Assembly: GCF_021730395.1 (NCBI RefSeq)
Contig: NC_069371.1
Span: 73,996,001 to 74,060,000 of the forward strand
Direction: 5' to 3'
From: Mercenaria mercenaria
Lineage: Eukaryota > Mollusca > Bivalvia > Venerida > Veneridae
DNA: 64,000 bases
The notes beneath the pieces are model-generated. The model saw only the letters and a program-made list of their open reading frames with translations. It made no database searches and was not told where the DNA came from. The position numbers were made by a program, and so were the translations under genes. Below are positions 36,516 to 54,708 of this stretch, piece after piece (the stretch's first letter is position 1; every line of letters starts with the position of its first letter).

Positions 36516-36841
36516 ATAGTGAAATTTGAGTAGTTGAAAGAATTTTACTTACTATGAACATATTCTAAACAAATTTGTTTTGCTGCAGTTTGTCCCCTGT
36601 GCACCTTCTCAGTAACATTATAAAGTATGTATGAATTTTACTATTCCATTTTACCATTCATGACATTTTGTCATTTCTATACGCATGTATACTAAGTGAT
36701 TACAATGTGTTAGTTATGTTTAAAGTCACTTATTTTTCATTTAAGGCATTATATGCTGTTGAATTTTCAGGTTTTTGTTGTGAAAATTTTCAATTTTGTA
36801 GTAATTTTATGGAAGATACTGACTGTTTGATAGGATTTGTC

Positions 36842-38357
36842 TTAAGGAGGTAGGTTACCTTTATATTTGTATGTGCGCATGTCCAACCGGAAGCTAACGT
36901 GATGATTTACGATGACGTTTACGACAAACTAAATGTGTTTGTATATTCATTCTTCTGAAAACAAACGATAGACCTGTCTTCGCTCTGACGCTTTATGGCT
37001 TAATAATGCAGAAATAATGAATAAATTGCCGCAGAAACGCTTCAAAACAATGTTGTTTTAAAATGACGTCACTGACGTCATGACGTTAAGTGTCAGTTAC
37101 CGCGCAAAATAAACAGCTTTTATCTTGAAAGTACGTAATTCTGTGTATTTTCTTTATTCAAAGTATTTTCAAATAACCATTATTTGCTGAAATACTTTTT
37201 TGAGTCTTTTGCTCTGAATAATAATCAATATTTTGCTTCTTTTATGTAGTTATATTGAAATGTTATGCGGAATGTAAGAAAATGGATGATGGTAACCAAT
37301 GTTATTTGGAATATAGTTTGGTGAAAGGTTACTTGTTACGGCTATTTTCAAATAAAAGAACTTGCAGTTTGATTTGTAATATCTATTTTTCAGTTTTCGT
37401 TGATAGTTTTTACTTATATACTAAAACTAAGCTCTAAAACTGTTCCAATTTCTGTAGAAAACTGTGGTTTCATGAATTGAATTGATGTTACCATGGAAAC
37501 AAAGCCCGTGACCTATATATCTAAATGTAAAATTCAAAAGCGTTGAGACTGGTCTATTTAAGAAACACAGCTTCGGCTTTTTATTTTCATTTCAACAATA
37601 TCAATGAGAATAATAGCAGCATGCTGAGCGATTTTTCCATGAAAAATGCAAGACGAAGGGTACTGCTGTAAGTATTTTAAGCTGCGAAATTTGTTTAAAT
37701 AAATGCAAATAAGACTAAAACATAACTTACGTTGGAAATAATATGTTTTAAAGCTACGTTAACAAGAAAGATAATTGTATTCAATATTTTTAAATAAGAA
37801 ATTACTACAGAAAGCAAGATTTAAGCTATTTTAAACATCACTGTTGCCATGGTTACTTCAAACTTTAAGAAAAAAAGGGTACCATGTAAAGTGCTTGGTA
37901 TTATGCTAATAATATTACCCAAATATTCCATGTTGGTCATTAACAGAATGGCACTGAGGCCGTCGAAAATCCCGTTTTTATACATAGTTGTTTAAAAATG
38001 AGAGAAAATGCGTTACCATGGAAACACGAGCCCCGCGACATATACATTTTAAGCTTATATTAGAAAGCTAACGCGTATACTAGTAAAATTATCCATTATG
38101 CAGACTTCTACGGATATCAGTGAAACTAGAATACACTGAAAAGTGTTAAATATCCGTATTTTCCTTCTTCTTTCAGTATAAAATACCTTTCGGGGGTCAT
38201 GTTCTTCAAACCTGGATAAAAATTGAACTTGAAAGGACAGAGACAAACGAAATTGAGATTGTAGCAGTTAAAACATCATATCACACAAAATACAAAAAAT
38301 TGCTGCGGTTCAACTAATTTGAATTTACCCTAGTAACAAGGTAACCTACCTCCTTAA
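36842..38357 (+). mobile_element. 1.5-kb TTAA-ended non-autonomous transposon, copy 2
   Basis: Ends are TTAAGGAGGTAGGTTACCTT and AAGGTAACCTACCTCCTTAA, a perfect 20-bp inverted repeat. It aligns end to end with 32876-34382 and keeps the CRE-like cluster TGACGTCA (37064 and 37073) plus TGACGTTA (37081). No transposase frame is present. Confidence 0.88.
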
Positions 38358-40128
38358 GTTGATCACCAATAGTCTTTTTATGAAGAGAAAGTTAATAATA
38401 AATGAATATTACACTGATTTTCAATATATGTCCCCTGTGCACCTTTTCAGAGGATAATTTTAGTAATTATTACAATAAAATTACTGGACATTCTTGAAAT
38501 TTGGCATGTGGTTTATAAACATGCAAAATGTGAGAAGAAATAAAAAAGGTTTTATAATAATTTGTTAATCATTTTTCAGTCAGCAACAACTTTTTCAGGA
38601 AAATTTTTATTTACATGTCAGATTTGTACAGCAAGAGTGATTAAAAAAAAACAATGTCCACAAACATTTGATAAAATAAGTTTCTAACCATACACATACA
38701 CCTATTACTTATCATATATGTTATACATATTTCCTTCTCATAAAACACTAAAGCATTTATCACCCATATTACTGGAAATTCACTTTCGATTTAAAGTTGA
38801 AATATCTTCTGATTGGTATTTCTCAACGCTTGTACAAAGTTATTTCCTTGAAATTTGAATTATTTATTATCATAAAATAGGTGACCACCATAACCATAAG
38901 AAATAGGTTTGAGTTTTCAACTCCTATACATTTCACACTTTTGGTTTATTATTTTGAAAACAACCCATAAGTGTTTTGTGACTTTTTTTATTAGTGTCTT
39001 CGAGGTCAAATGTTATAAAACATTTTGGCCAGAGTTTCTGTCTCAAGCTCAGAGTGTATTAAATGTCAACTATTTTTATAGAGATTTTCATTAATTCATC
39101 TAGCCAAAATCTCAGCTCAGGAAGTTTTATAACCTGTGACCCTGATCATCATAAGAGTAGACTACAAGTAACTTGTACAGAGTCCAATGGTTTATTTATT
39201 ACGTCATTAAGGTCATGTGAAGACTGATGTCTAAATTGGTAGAATTTGTTTCAGGATTCACCTTAAATTAATTAGTGTAAAAATAGTAATTTTGTATCAG
39301 ATACAGGATCCGATATACAATGTACTATTCTTGTGTTGGTTATATATACATGTAAAGAGGAACAACCGTCTGACATGTTGTAATCAATGAGAGTCGATAA
39401 ATATTTCTGGTAAAATCAAGCAAATCCTCATACTAGTATCATAAAATTAAATTTGATCGAAATTTCTAAAAGTTTAAAACATGTTAAAGTTACTATTTTC
39501 ATGAAATTAAGTCGACAACAGTTCGCATACTAGTTCTTTTTTACAAAGCTAAGCTTATATTTTACAATGAATTTGATTCAACGAAGCATTGTTTTATTGT
39601 AATTATTAAACACATACTGTCCTAACCCTCATTCACTTTACTCTGTTATTCAGTATTAGGTTGGTAAGCATGCATAATCTTTAGTTATCTGTAACTCTGT
39701 CAAAGTAATAGGTAGAAAAGTTACAGTTAAATAACTATAAAAGCAATTTCGCTATACTTGTTTACTAGCGCGTGCATTCAAATTCATTCAAATAACATAA
39801 CGTTAAACAACAATGGATATTTTCTTAAAGGGCCAAGTGTCTCTCGTTCTAATTTTAGATTAAGCAAGACTGCCTGAATTGTCACATTACAATTTGAATC
39901 CATGTGAAGGTAAACAAATAAAGCGACCTGGAATAAGGATTTAACCATATAAGATTAGGTTACGTCATAATAATGATTTAAATAAAGTAAAGCTAACTTC
40001 ACCTGTTATGGGAAATCCCTTCAGTTTAATTAAAAACAATTTCCAACATAAAATATTTGGATGTTGATTCTGAATTATTTAGGAAACGACAATTACCATC
40101 TGTTTAAAAACTTTTCTGTCGGAGAGTG
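38358..40128. other. intergenic, nothing recognised
   Basis: AT-rich sequence without a supported gene. TGTCCCCTGTGCACCTTTTC occurs at about 38429. Confidence 0.4.
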
Positions 40129-40922
40129 TACGAGGGTTGTCCCAGAAAACAGCGAACATTTTTTATTATTTCGAAAATAAGCGACGCATCAAATAATTAT
40201 TTTAACTGATGTTATTTCAATGTATAACTTGACTATAGAGTTTAAAATTCAATATCTGTCATATTATTTGAGTATTTTTTAAGATAATGGACGGGAGTCA
40301 ATGCTAGTCGGCACACGCTCAGTTTTCCTTCTACAAAAGGAAGCGGCTTTCTTTTAAATTCATGTAACTTTAAATTCATGTCGCCCTCTCTTTGAATCAC
40401 TCGCCCAACCTTCCATAAAACGTTTGTGCAACGTAAAGACAATTGTCCCGGTAACATTTGCCTAACTTCAAGAATTTTCCATTTCTCATTTTGTTTGTGA
40501 ATGAGTCATACCGCGATCTACACAATATTTCATTAATACTTTCTGCGCTACGAATTTATCTGACGTCGCCATTTCTGAAAGAGCGTGCGACCGTTACTTT
40601 CGAAATTACGTCACTATTTTAACGTAAGTGACGTCAAAGACTTGAAACGCAACATAATTACGCACCACACGTTGCCGTTAAATATAATATAAACTTTAAT
40701 CCTTTTAGATGTATATCGGGTAATTTACAAAACTGAGCGTGCACCGACTAGTACTGATTGCCGTCCATTATTTAAAAAAGTACTCAAATAATATGACAGA
40801 TATTTAATTTTATGGTGTCTAATATACATTGAAATAACATCAGTTAAAACAATTATTTGATGCGTCGCTTATTTTCGAAATAATAAAAAACAAATTCCCG
40901 AATTTCTGGGACAACCATCGTA
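40129..40922. mobile_element. 794-bp DNA transposon derivative with ~200-bp terminal inverted repeats
   Basis: The left end begins TACGAGGGTTGTCCCAGAA; the right end is its complement, GGGACAACCATCGTA. The arms continue through TTCGAAAATAAGCGACGC, TTTCAATGTATA and CTCAAATAATATGACAGATA-type sequence for about 200 bp. TACGAGGG-type ends and a TA border are typical of mariner-like elements. The interior (about 40330-40720) shows no recognised transposase. Confidence 0.82.
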
Positions 40923-42100
40923 TTTGGCTATACTTCAAATTATTGGAGGAATAAAAGTATCTATCTATCTACTAGTATATTATGTTGCGTTAGACTGATT
41001 GGTATTGTTAGAAAGTTATCAGTTTTAGTCACTGGTTTGCACTGGATTTCTACATTTTTAAGTCTTGAACATAAATAATTATAATATTTAACACCAATTG
41101 TAACTGAATGTAGTGAAGTGAAACACATCCAGCTATACAACATAGTACATTTATCTTTAATCATGCAGATGCTCTCCGACCATACTGGTCATGAGTGTGA
41201 GCCAACTTTGAAATCTATTCATCTTATTATCTATGCATATACAAATCTGTATTCTGAGTTTGGTTGTGCAAAAATGCATTAAGTGCACATAACTACTTTT
41301 AGCACACAAAAACTGATGCAAAGGCCAGTTATGAGCATTTTACCAGTTTTTGCACAAAACAATTTCGGGAAAAAAATCAAGCTATGTGCATATTTAATTA
41401 ACATTAAACTCTTTTACAGTAAGGATTTTATAAAAAAAAATCATCTAAGGTATAAATTCGTGTATTTTCAACTGCTGGAAGATTATACACATATTAAGTG
41501 AACTCAAATTGAAATAGGAGAGATTAGTTTTTTGCCTCCCCTGAAAAAATTATGAAAATGTCAGTTATCTAGTTTTTGCGCTCACATGACGATATAAGGC
41601 GCAACAATAAAAAATTGTGACCCGTCTTCAATCTGTTATAACAACACATATTGTCAACAGTTTGACTGAATATTCATATCAATATTAATCTATCTTATTC
41701 TAATGTTACGCAACCAAATTTCAAATAATTCACATTATTAGTTGTTGGAAAATTCTCGTTTCATGCATACGAGTGATCAAACATGACGTAAAAATTGCGG
41801 CGTCGTAAGATGCCGCAGCGCCCCCGAAAGTTGTTATTTTTAGAATACGATTACTCTTAAAAGTTGCAACATGTTAAAAGGCATCACAATTTTTCGCGGG
41901 TTCTAGTTTGTAAATGGTATCGAAATTTTCTTTGGGACATTCAAAAATTGCACCCAAAAGCGACCGAAATTCTGCGATATGCCATTTATATGAAATTATA
42001 CATATTACACATTATTTATACATATGAAATTTCGTAAACGCCAACAGTGAGACAGTGGGCAAACGTTTGAAGTTTCTGAAATGACAGGATGCTGAAACTA
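40923..42100. other. intergenic, nothing recognised
   Basis: No supported gene or repeat. Confidence 0.4.
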
Positions 42101-42772
42101 TTCAAGTAAATAGCGACTACTTTACATGTACCATTGATTTATAAATGCTAAATGTTCTTTTGCGATCGATTCCTTGACTGTTGAAAATGTACTGGGCATG
42201 TTGGGGAGTATTTTGAGAAAAGATGTCCATAACACAAATAACGTTATGACGTGTGCCATACGCTGCTACATGCACTAATTTAACTTCATGTAGAATCATA
42301 ATTCTGAAACACATTGTATTGCTATTTTCTGAATGCATTCCTACATGCCATGTTTAACGACTGTGAAAACTTCATGAATTGATGTAGAAAAAATTCAATG
42401 TTATTTCCAATGTCTGTGCTTTAATGTTTTGTTTTGAAAATGTAACTCATCTGTTCAAGTATACAGCGACTACTTTAGTTGTTTAATTGCTTATAAATGT
42501 CAAGTGTTCTTTTGCTATCGGTTCCTTGGCTGTGTGGAAAATGTACTGGGCATGTTGGGGAGTATTTTGAGAAAAGATCCCCATAACACAAATAACGTCA
42601 CGACGTGTGACATACGCAGCTACCTGAATTTATTTAACTTCATGTAGAATCATAATTCTGAAACACATTTTATTGTTATTTTCTGAGTGCATTTCGACAT
42701 GCAGTGTTTAACGACTGTGAAAACCTCGTAAATTGATGTAAGTTTTTTTTCCATGTTATTTCCAATGTCTCT
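42101..42772. repeat. tandem duplication, period 353 bp
   Basis: TTCAAGTA at 42101 and 42454 opens two units that align for about 315 bp. Both contain ATGTACTGGGCATGTTGGGG, then GAGTATTTTGAGAAAAG, and later ACTTCATGTAGAATCATAAT. Neither unit has a protein-like frame. Confidence 0.88.
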
Positions 42773-44172
42773 GTTTAAATGGGACAGCCCTAGTAATACT
42801 ATATATTCACAACATGGCCATCATATGTTGAATATTCTTACTCATTCTTTTTTTACTTTTAGGTTCGCGAACCTGTCTAGATTCACGGCATGTTCGTCCA
42901 GCAAAAAAAAAAAGAAACTTCATTATCTAGATTTTTTGACTTCTTGTTCGGTCGTAATAAACTTGTGAATGCGTTTCGCACGCAAACGAACTTGCCTACG
43001 CTGCACATCTGGCTTACAGTTGGCCGCATGACGATGTCTAATGACCTTACAATACTCCATGATTAATTACAAGCAGAACCAATTGCTGAAGAAAACGCAG
43101 GTTTTATTATTTTTAGAATAAAGGCAAAATAGTATCTGCAACATAAATTCATTGCTACTATGTTTTATTCTATACAAGAAATTTAAGTAAATTCTTGCAT
43201 AAAAATTACTTTTTTACTGGATCCGCCCATATATTAACGGGAGAAAAATCTTGTGCAAACAAGGCAATTCACGTGCTGTTAATACAAGAGTTTAGTTTTG
43301 AAATGCTTTCCCAGAGACGTATAAGTATTTATCCGCAGATTGACATCTGATATCTGCATTTTGTTTCTTCCATAAAAACATCTTTTTGTAGCATAAAAGA
43401 TGCAATCTAATCCATAGATTGTTTTGCTGTATCAGCTACCAACGTCAAAAATGCACTGCTCCCAACAATGTTCCTACTCGCTTCTCCCCTTTTAGAACAT
43501 TTTTTTTGTATGTAACCGTGAATGTTTAAGAATCGCGTGTAACTTGTGCGATTGTTTGTTTTTAGGAATCACATTTATGATTTTGGTAAGTATTAGTCGG
43601 TATTGTTTTATCTAATTCCTCAAAGAATTTATGTAAAAAGTTTGAGATCTTGTCACTACATTCGTACTCATCCGTACTCGAAATGTATTCGTACTCAAAA
43701 CAGCGCAAATGTAAATTTATTATTCTTGAAATTGTGCTCCTGTTTATCAAATTTTTAAGTAATATGAAAAAATATTAGTAATGTCATGTTTGTATTAACG
43801 AGAGAGATAACAAAATCGTTTAAAAACATTCAATACGTGCTTTAGGTAGTGTTGTTTATTTCTGGGCCCTGGTTATGGATATTTAAAACCTGTTTATCGT
43901 GTCCGAGAACAACAGAACGGCAATTAAAAAAGGTACTGGAATCGTTAAGTCATCAAATATGATAACAGTACATTTAGTCGTCGTGTAATGTTTTTATGCA
44001 CAAAAAGCGACCATACACGTTTGTTTTGTGTATTGACGTCTGCAGAAGCCCTTTGGATATGTTATATGACCACACAAAAAAAAAACGTGTATTATCCCCA
44101 CAATATACTTTCAATTCAAGAGAAGAATACAGATCACTACCTGGTTACATGTACTTCGGTTTTCTGACCCTT
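42773..44172. other. intergenic, nothing recognised
   Basis: No supported gene; only scattered short A or T runs. Confidence 0.4.
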
Positions 44173-44229
<57 letters not shown>

Positions 44230-44247
44230 GAGGGAAAGAGAGAGAAA
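44173..44247 (+). repeat. CA/GA microsatellite
   Basis: ACACACAC passes directly into about 23 GA units and then a purine-rich GGGAGGGAAAGAGAG stretch. Confidence 0.95.
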
Positions 44248-44346
44248 TGAATAAAAAGAATATGCAACAGTGTCAAGAAAGTTTTATTTCAGTTTCCGCG
44301 GATAAATAGTATCGCTCATCTGAAGTCACGACACATATCTTCCGAG

Positions 44347-44665
44347 TTATGATGTGAATTTCTTGGCGAGACCCTCGGTCATTAAGCCATGAATTCCTTT
44401 ACCTTGCTCTGCAGTTTCATCAAGACATTTCGCTAAGTACTTTGAGCATTTTATACCTACAGCAATGTTTCAAACTATAGGTATGTAATTAATGACATGA
44501 ACTAGAGACTGTCTCAACTTTACAGACATGGTTTCATCGTAAGGGTTCATCATGGCGTCAACAGTCACTATGTCATCTTTTGACAGGTCACACACTATCC
44601 CTCCATTTACTAAGGATCTTGTATCGACCCTAAACTGTTCGCCTTAAAATTTCACCCCTTTTAAA
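44347..44665 (-). pseudogene. C-terminal IRG GTPase fragment, 43 kb from its closest relative
   Basis: On the minus strand this encodes GEQFRVDTRSL, CDLSKDD, then KLRQSL, NYIPIV, GIKC and KCLDETAEQ. It aligns with about the last 115 residues of the IRG gene at 774-1952 and ends in the same place with LAKKF and a stop at 44347. Two in-frame stops interrupt it (after KF near 44645 and after NYIPIV near 44470), and no GTPase domain is present upstream. It matches the minus-strand gene better than the array gene at 16.4 kb. Confidence 0.85.
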
Positions 44666-44739
44666 ACAAAATATGAACCCACGGGATACAAAACATTAAG
44701 TACACCAGTTAAGTAAGAAATCAAAATTATCACATTCTT

Positions 44740-45080
44740 CCTGACCTAGAACTTAGATATCTAGTATAAAACATTTTTTAGAGACTTTGTATAGTGGTCC
44801 TCTACTATTTTTTTTTATTTTGAAATCATGTCTCGAGTCAAATCTGGCACCGTCCGGGTGTCACAATTGTTTATATAACAAAACTTAAGAAATCTTCTTG
44901 TCTAAACACACCGTTAAGCCCTGGGGTTTACATAATATTTAGCTTGTAGCACTGAGTAGTAGTCCTTTGTCAATTTATTTTTCACATCATGCCACTGGGG
45001 TTAAATTTCCCCTGCCCCGTGATCACTTGTTTACATAGACATATATAAGACAAACCTAAAAAATATTAGCATTGTATAGA
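44740..45080. repeat. dispersed repeat, two ~150-bp sub-units
   Basis: GTATAGTGGTCCTCTAC and GAGTAGTAGTCCTTTGTC are each followed by AATCATGTC or ACATCATGCC, then GGGTGTCACAATTGTTTA or CCGTGATCACTTGTTTACAT. These are diverged units of a non-coding repeat. Confidence 0.5.
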
Positions 45081-45555
45081 CTCCCTCTACCAAGAAATCA
45101 TGTGCCCATTTGAGACAGGCAAGCGATAAAAGTCCATCACAGCCAAATTTTTAGCCTTTAATGTTAAAAAATATCAGAAATTTCACTTTCATTATCGGAA
45201 AGAGAAGCATATTTTTTTTAGAAAAGCATATAGAACTGCGACAAGCAAAATCAAAATAAATGCTTAATAGAAATACGAAAGGCAGTTTCCCTCTATACGT
45301 CAGATGATTTTTAACCGTTTCTTAAAGACACATCTGTGCTTTAGAGATTTTTGATTTTATTACATTTTGTATTTATATTATGGTATGTTTTTACAACATC
45401 TTTTTAAATGTGCCAAAAATGCACTACTATGTGTAATTTTTATGATTTTGACAAAGTATAAAGTGTTACTTTCAATATGCACATTAAATGAGTTTTGAAA
45501 AACTTGAATTTACAGCAATGAAGGTGTATGGTAAATAGGGAAGCAAAGCTTACTG

Positions 45556-46159
45556 TTAAGGTAGTTCTGCACGTTTGATAAACCGGAAGTGATGGCTTAT
45601 CGTCATTTATCCGGAAAACGTAGAATAAAGCCTGGATTCGGCGTACGGAAATGAAAATTATTTTATGAATTAATGGTAACTAGTGAGTAAATTTATTACA
45701 ATGACACTGTTACTATCTTTCTAAAGTTAAAATATGATAATAAAACATCTGACATGTTAACTCAAAATAATGTCTTAAAATTAGCATTAAATGTGCGGTT
45801 CACTTTACTCATGGTCAAATATCTCAAAAATAAGCACATGGACCTATACATTTTATTTCGCCACATTATAGGCCATATGTTTATTTACAACTATGAGAAG
45901 TTTCATTAAAATCTACATTGTAGAAAAGTTTCTGTTCGCGAAAACGTTATGAAAGCTATGATTTTCCCATAGACTCCCATTATGAAAATTGCTTGAGGTC
46001 CAAATTTTTCAAATGAGTAGAGCAAAAAATCAAGAACACGAACCTATCTTTTTTTATTTGCTGAGTTATCAAAGTATATTCTGAAGTTTAAAAATCAGGG
46101 CTTAATCAAATTCTACATTGTAGAAAAATTTTCGATCCGAACGTGCAGAACTACCTTAA
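45556..46159. mobile_element. 604-bp TTAA-ended MITE
   Basis: Inverted ends are TTAAGGTAGTTCTGCACGTT and AACGTGCAGAACTACCTTAA, perfect over 20 bp. The interior is AT-rich without a frame. It ends about 200 bp beyond the GAPDH stop codon. An older copy fills most of GAPDH intron 4 (49602 to about 50075). Confidence 0.9.
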
Positions 46160-46355
46160 GCTGTAAACGAAAACCATACCAATTTTCTTTCCATTTTAAT
46201 TAATTCGGAAAAATACAACGAAAACTAAAGGCAGAATAAACACTAAAAAACATATCTGACTAACTATCACGCTCCTTTAAATTCTGTTCTATAACGTATA
46301 TCTTAATATTTACATTGGAGCATTAGCTAGATATTGTTAAGAAATCTATAACTGT

Positions 46356-51778
<5,423 letters not shown>

Positions 51779-53558
51779 CTGAAATAAAGAAACATTTTGT
51801 CATACAATCTTGGCCATAACATTTTTGAAGACTTGCACTTAGTATTTATATCTCCGTAAAATTATCCAACTCTGTATCCGTGATAATGTTTATTTCTTAT
51901 CTATTTTCCTTGCTACTGACACTGACATTTTCTGAAAAGATCCTTTCTCTCTGTGCGCATCTCAATTGAAGACTGTGATAATAGATTTCGTAAAGATTTT
52001 GAGAAAGTGATACTAAACAGGATTTTATGGCAGATATTTTTCTTTAAAATGTCTCTAAAGACTAAATGGTGTCAGTCTACTGTAGACCCTAAATTAATAC
52101 TTGCACATCATCAATCAGATAATAACTTTATCCATGAAGAAAACAAATTTGAAAAAGAAACAAACTCGAATCAGTATAGTCATTGATTTGTAGCTCTGTA
52201 TCTTGTATAAGTCTCAGTGACAAATGCACAATGCACATAGATATAAGCCCAGTGGATACTTTCTATAAATTTTAATCATGATTTCCTCCTTAGAGACTCA
52301 AACGGTATAGAGACGTAAACAGTCAGCAAACGGAGAGTTTCAAATCTTCGAATCTTTGTAATCTTTGTAAAGGGATCAGGAGTGGTGGTAGGGCAAAATA
52401 CGTTTTTGGCATGCGAACGCCTAACATATCCTAAATTCATCTAGTTATAAATATCATATCTTACCTTATAATCAAGTTCTTACACAAGTGATTAAACAAG
52501 TCAAATTGTTTATCGCGGCCAGAAATTTGTACAAACCGGACAGAAGCTGCGAAATTGTCATTTGTGCAGGAAAGAAGCGTTTACCATAATGTCCAGTACT
52601 GGACAGGTATAGTGACCATGCACGGCACACCAGCCATTCTCCCCCCCCCCCCCCCCCCCCCCCCCACACACACACCCTGGAAATTTTGAAATTAAGCGCT
52701 TCATTTTTTGTATTCTGGGACAGTTTTATGGACTAATCTGTTAAATTTGGGAAAATGATAAAATCAAGCTTTCTTGAAGGTAAAATTCTTAGTTTCTTTT
52801 AGATAAATAATATGAATTATGTCGGGTCGTATGTAGCAGCAGCCGCATATACTTTACATGCAGTCCTAATGTTGCCTATTTCGAAAAACATTTTCTTTCC
52901 TTCTTGTCTTCTTTCCTTTTTTAAAGATTTTCCAGAGGGGGTCCCCTCTGGATCCGCGCATGGTGACATATCATGCTTTCTGTTTATGCAGGTAAACTTG
53001 TGTTTGGTTAAATTTCAACAGAGCACAACTGTCTGAACAGTGTACAAACTCAGTACTGTTTTTTCAGGCAAGGGTGGAAAAAAGTGGTAGACAATGAAAG
53101 CAGTAACAGTTTTATTAAAAAAAAATAAACAATGTCACAAACATTTCCAACATCTTTGGACGGTTCAAAAATCCCATGTTAAGCATACGATAAAGCCCGA
53201 AACGCGTGAAAATGTTCCGAATGTAAATCGGGTGAAGTAGGCGCTCTATGTATAGAGTTAGATTATGCGTCTAGATTGATTAAACTGGGCGAGTCTACTT
53301 ATTACTTAAGGATGAAAAAAAACGTGCTTTTTAAATGTTGCTATTAAACAAGGGTGGCGGTTGAACTACTAAAAGTACAACAACAGTTAATTCACAACAA
53401 ATCGTACGGTATGTTTTATAATCAGTAGAAACTAGTTGTATTACGCTTATGAGACCTGTTTCACCCATAATTAAAGAATTCACAGGTCCATCATGAAATA
53501 TTTTTCCCAGTGCGCATATACTTTACCTATTCAATATGATCGCGGCCTCGATCAACAA
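51779..53558. other. upstream region of GAPDH, first exon not identified
   Basis: The GAPDH promoter and first exon should lie here. A candidate donor AAG|GTAAGA is present on the minus strand near 52465, but no in-frame ATG could be tied to it. A 25-nt C run followed by CA repeats is at 52641-52675. Confidence 0.4.
52641..52675 (+). repeat. C homopolymer followed by a CA run
   Basis: 25 C residues then ACACACACAC. This makes a spurious poly-Gly frame on the minus strand. Confidence 0.9.
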
Positions 53559-53559
53559 T

Positions 53560-54708
53560 ATATATGTATATTAAAAACAACATTTAAATATAGTCATATA
53601 TCTGAGATATCAGTACTTCAGTGCATTGGACAATCCTATAAGTGGCTTCTGATATTACTTAAGGTATTAGGCCCCTAATACTATTGTTTAAAAAATGGCA
53701 TTTGCTTGGCATATTCTTACAGTTGACCGTGCTTCGCACTTTGTTGCAAATTTTTAAAAAACTTTTACCGTGCCGTTTTTTATATATTTTGTGTAATTTA
53801 TGGTATTTCCTCAAGCTCAAATAGAGACAAATTTCAAAGTGGCGGCCTTTATCCAAAACGTTTGCAGAGAATTCATTTTACCATTATTTTTTATGAAAGA
53901 AACATCAAACTATTGGTAAACAATTATAACACTTAAAATAAAACTGTCTATATCATTTTTTATAGTGTGCCTCAAGTAAACGGATTTAATGCGACAGAAT
54001 TCTAACTCCAACATTGAAAAATTAAGGTCGAATCCTGCGGGTCTGTTTTAAATTTTGCTCACTTCCTTCGAAAATAACCTTGGGGCAGAAGTAAAACCTA
54101 TCTACATTTCTTCCACAATATGTAATCTAAAGAATGAAGGCAAAGTAGAGAACTTTTACCGCATGTAACTCAGTATTTTTAAAGATGTCTAACTCTACCC
54201 CTTCTGTTTCAGAGGTGAATTCACTTTGATCAGCAATAAATCGCTTATCAAATGAATTTTTCCCCACTTTTGTACAATAAATCAATAACAAGTCTTAAAA
54301 GTAGTAAAAACTTACTAGAAAAAAAGGAAAATAATGGGAAAAAATTTTGGTCCCAGTGGGGCTTGAACCTATGCCCCCCTGAAAATTGCAGTCAAAGTAG
54401 GTTTATAGTAGGAATTGAATACTCTTCAAAAAGGAGGCACTCTATTATGGGCCTAATACCTTAACCCATTATCAAAGTTTATACAACACTTCCGACTATG
54501 GCTAGCCCAAATATTTAAAAGAACTACTGTATTATATTTCTTGAGGAATTGTGCCACAAGGTGTTGCCATCTTTCTTAAAATGACTTTGTGCATTTCTGT
54601 TTGCAGTGGTAGCAAAGAGTTATATTCCCAAACTATACACAGTGTTTTAACGTGTAATTTCTAACCCTTGTCTGCAAGCCTTGTTAAACATATGATTGGT
54701 AAGATACC
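53560..54708. repeat. dispersed repeat split by a TTAA-ended element
   Basis: The flanks 53560-53658 and 54465-54708 are, in order, the two halves of the repeat at 20560-20930. The right flank includes GAGGAATTGTGCCACA and CTTGTTAAACATATGATTGG. The stop codon of the acyl-CoA synthetase gene falls inside this repeat. Confidence 0.75.
53659..54464. mobile_element. 806-bp TTAA-ended element, nested insertion
   Basis: Inverted ends are TTAAGGTATTAGGCCCCTAA and GGGCCTAATACCTTAA (left end given to 20 nt). It interrupts a repeat whose uninterrupted copy shows a single TTAG at the site, consistent with a TTAA target duplication. On the minus strand the interior carries GGTTCAAGCCCCACTGGGAC (54350-54369), a good match to a tRNA B box and T stem. 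Confidence 0.85.

Noticed and set aside
52472-52675. Gly-rich minus-strand frame
   Set aside because: It is produced by the C homopolymer and CA repeat.
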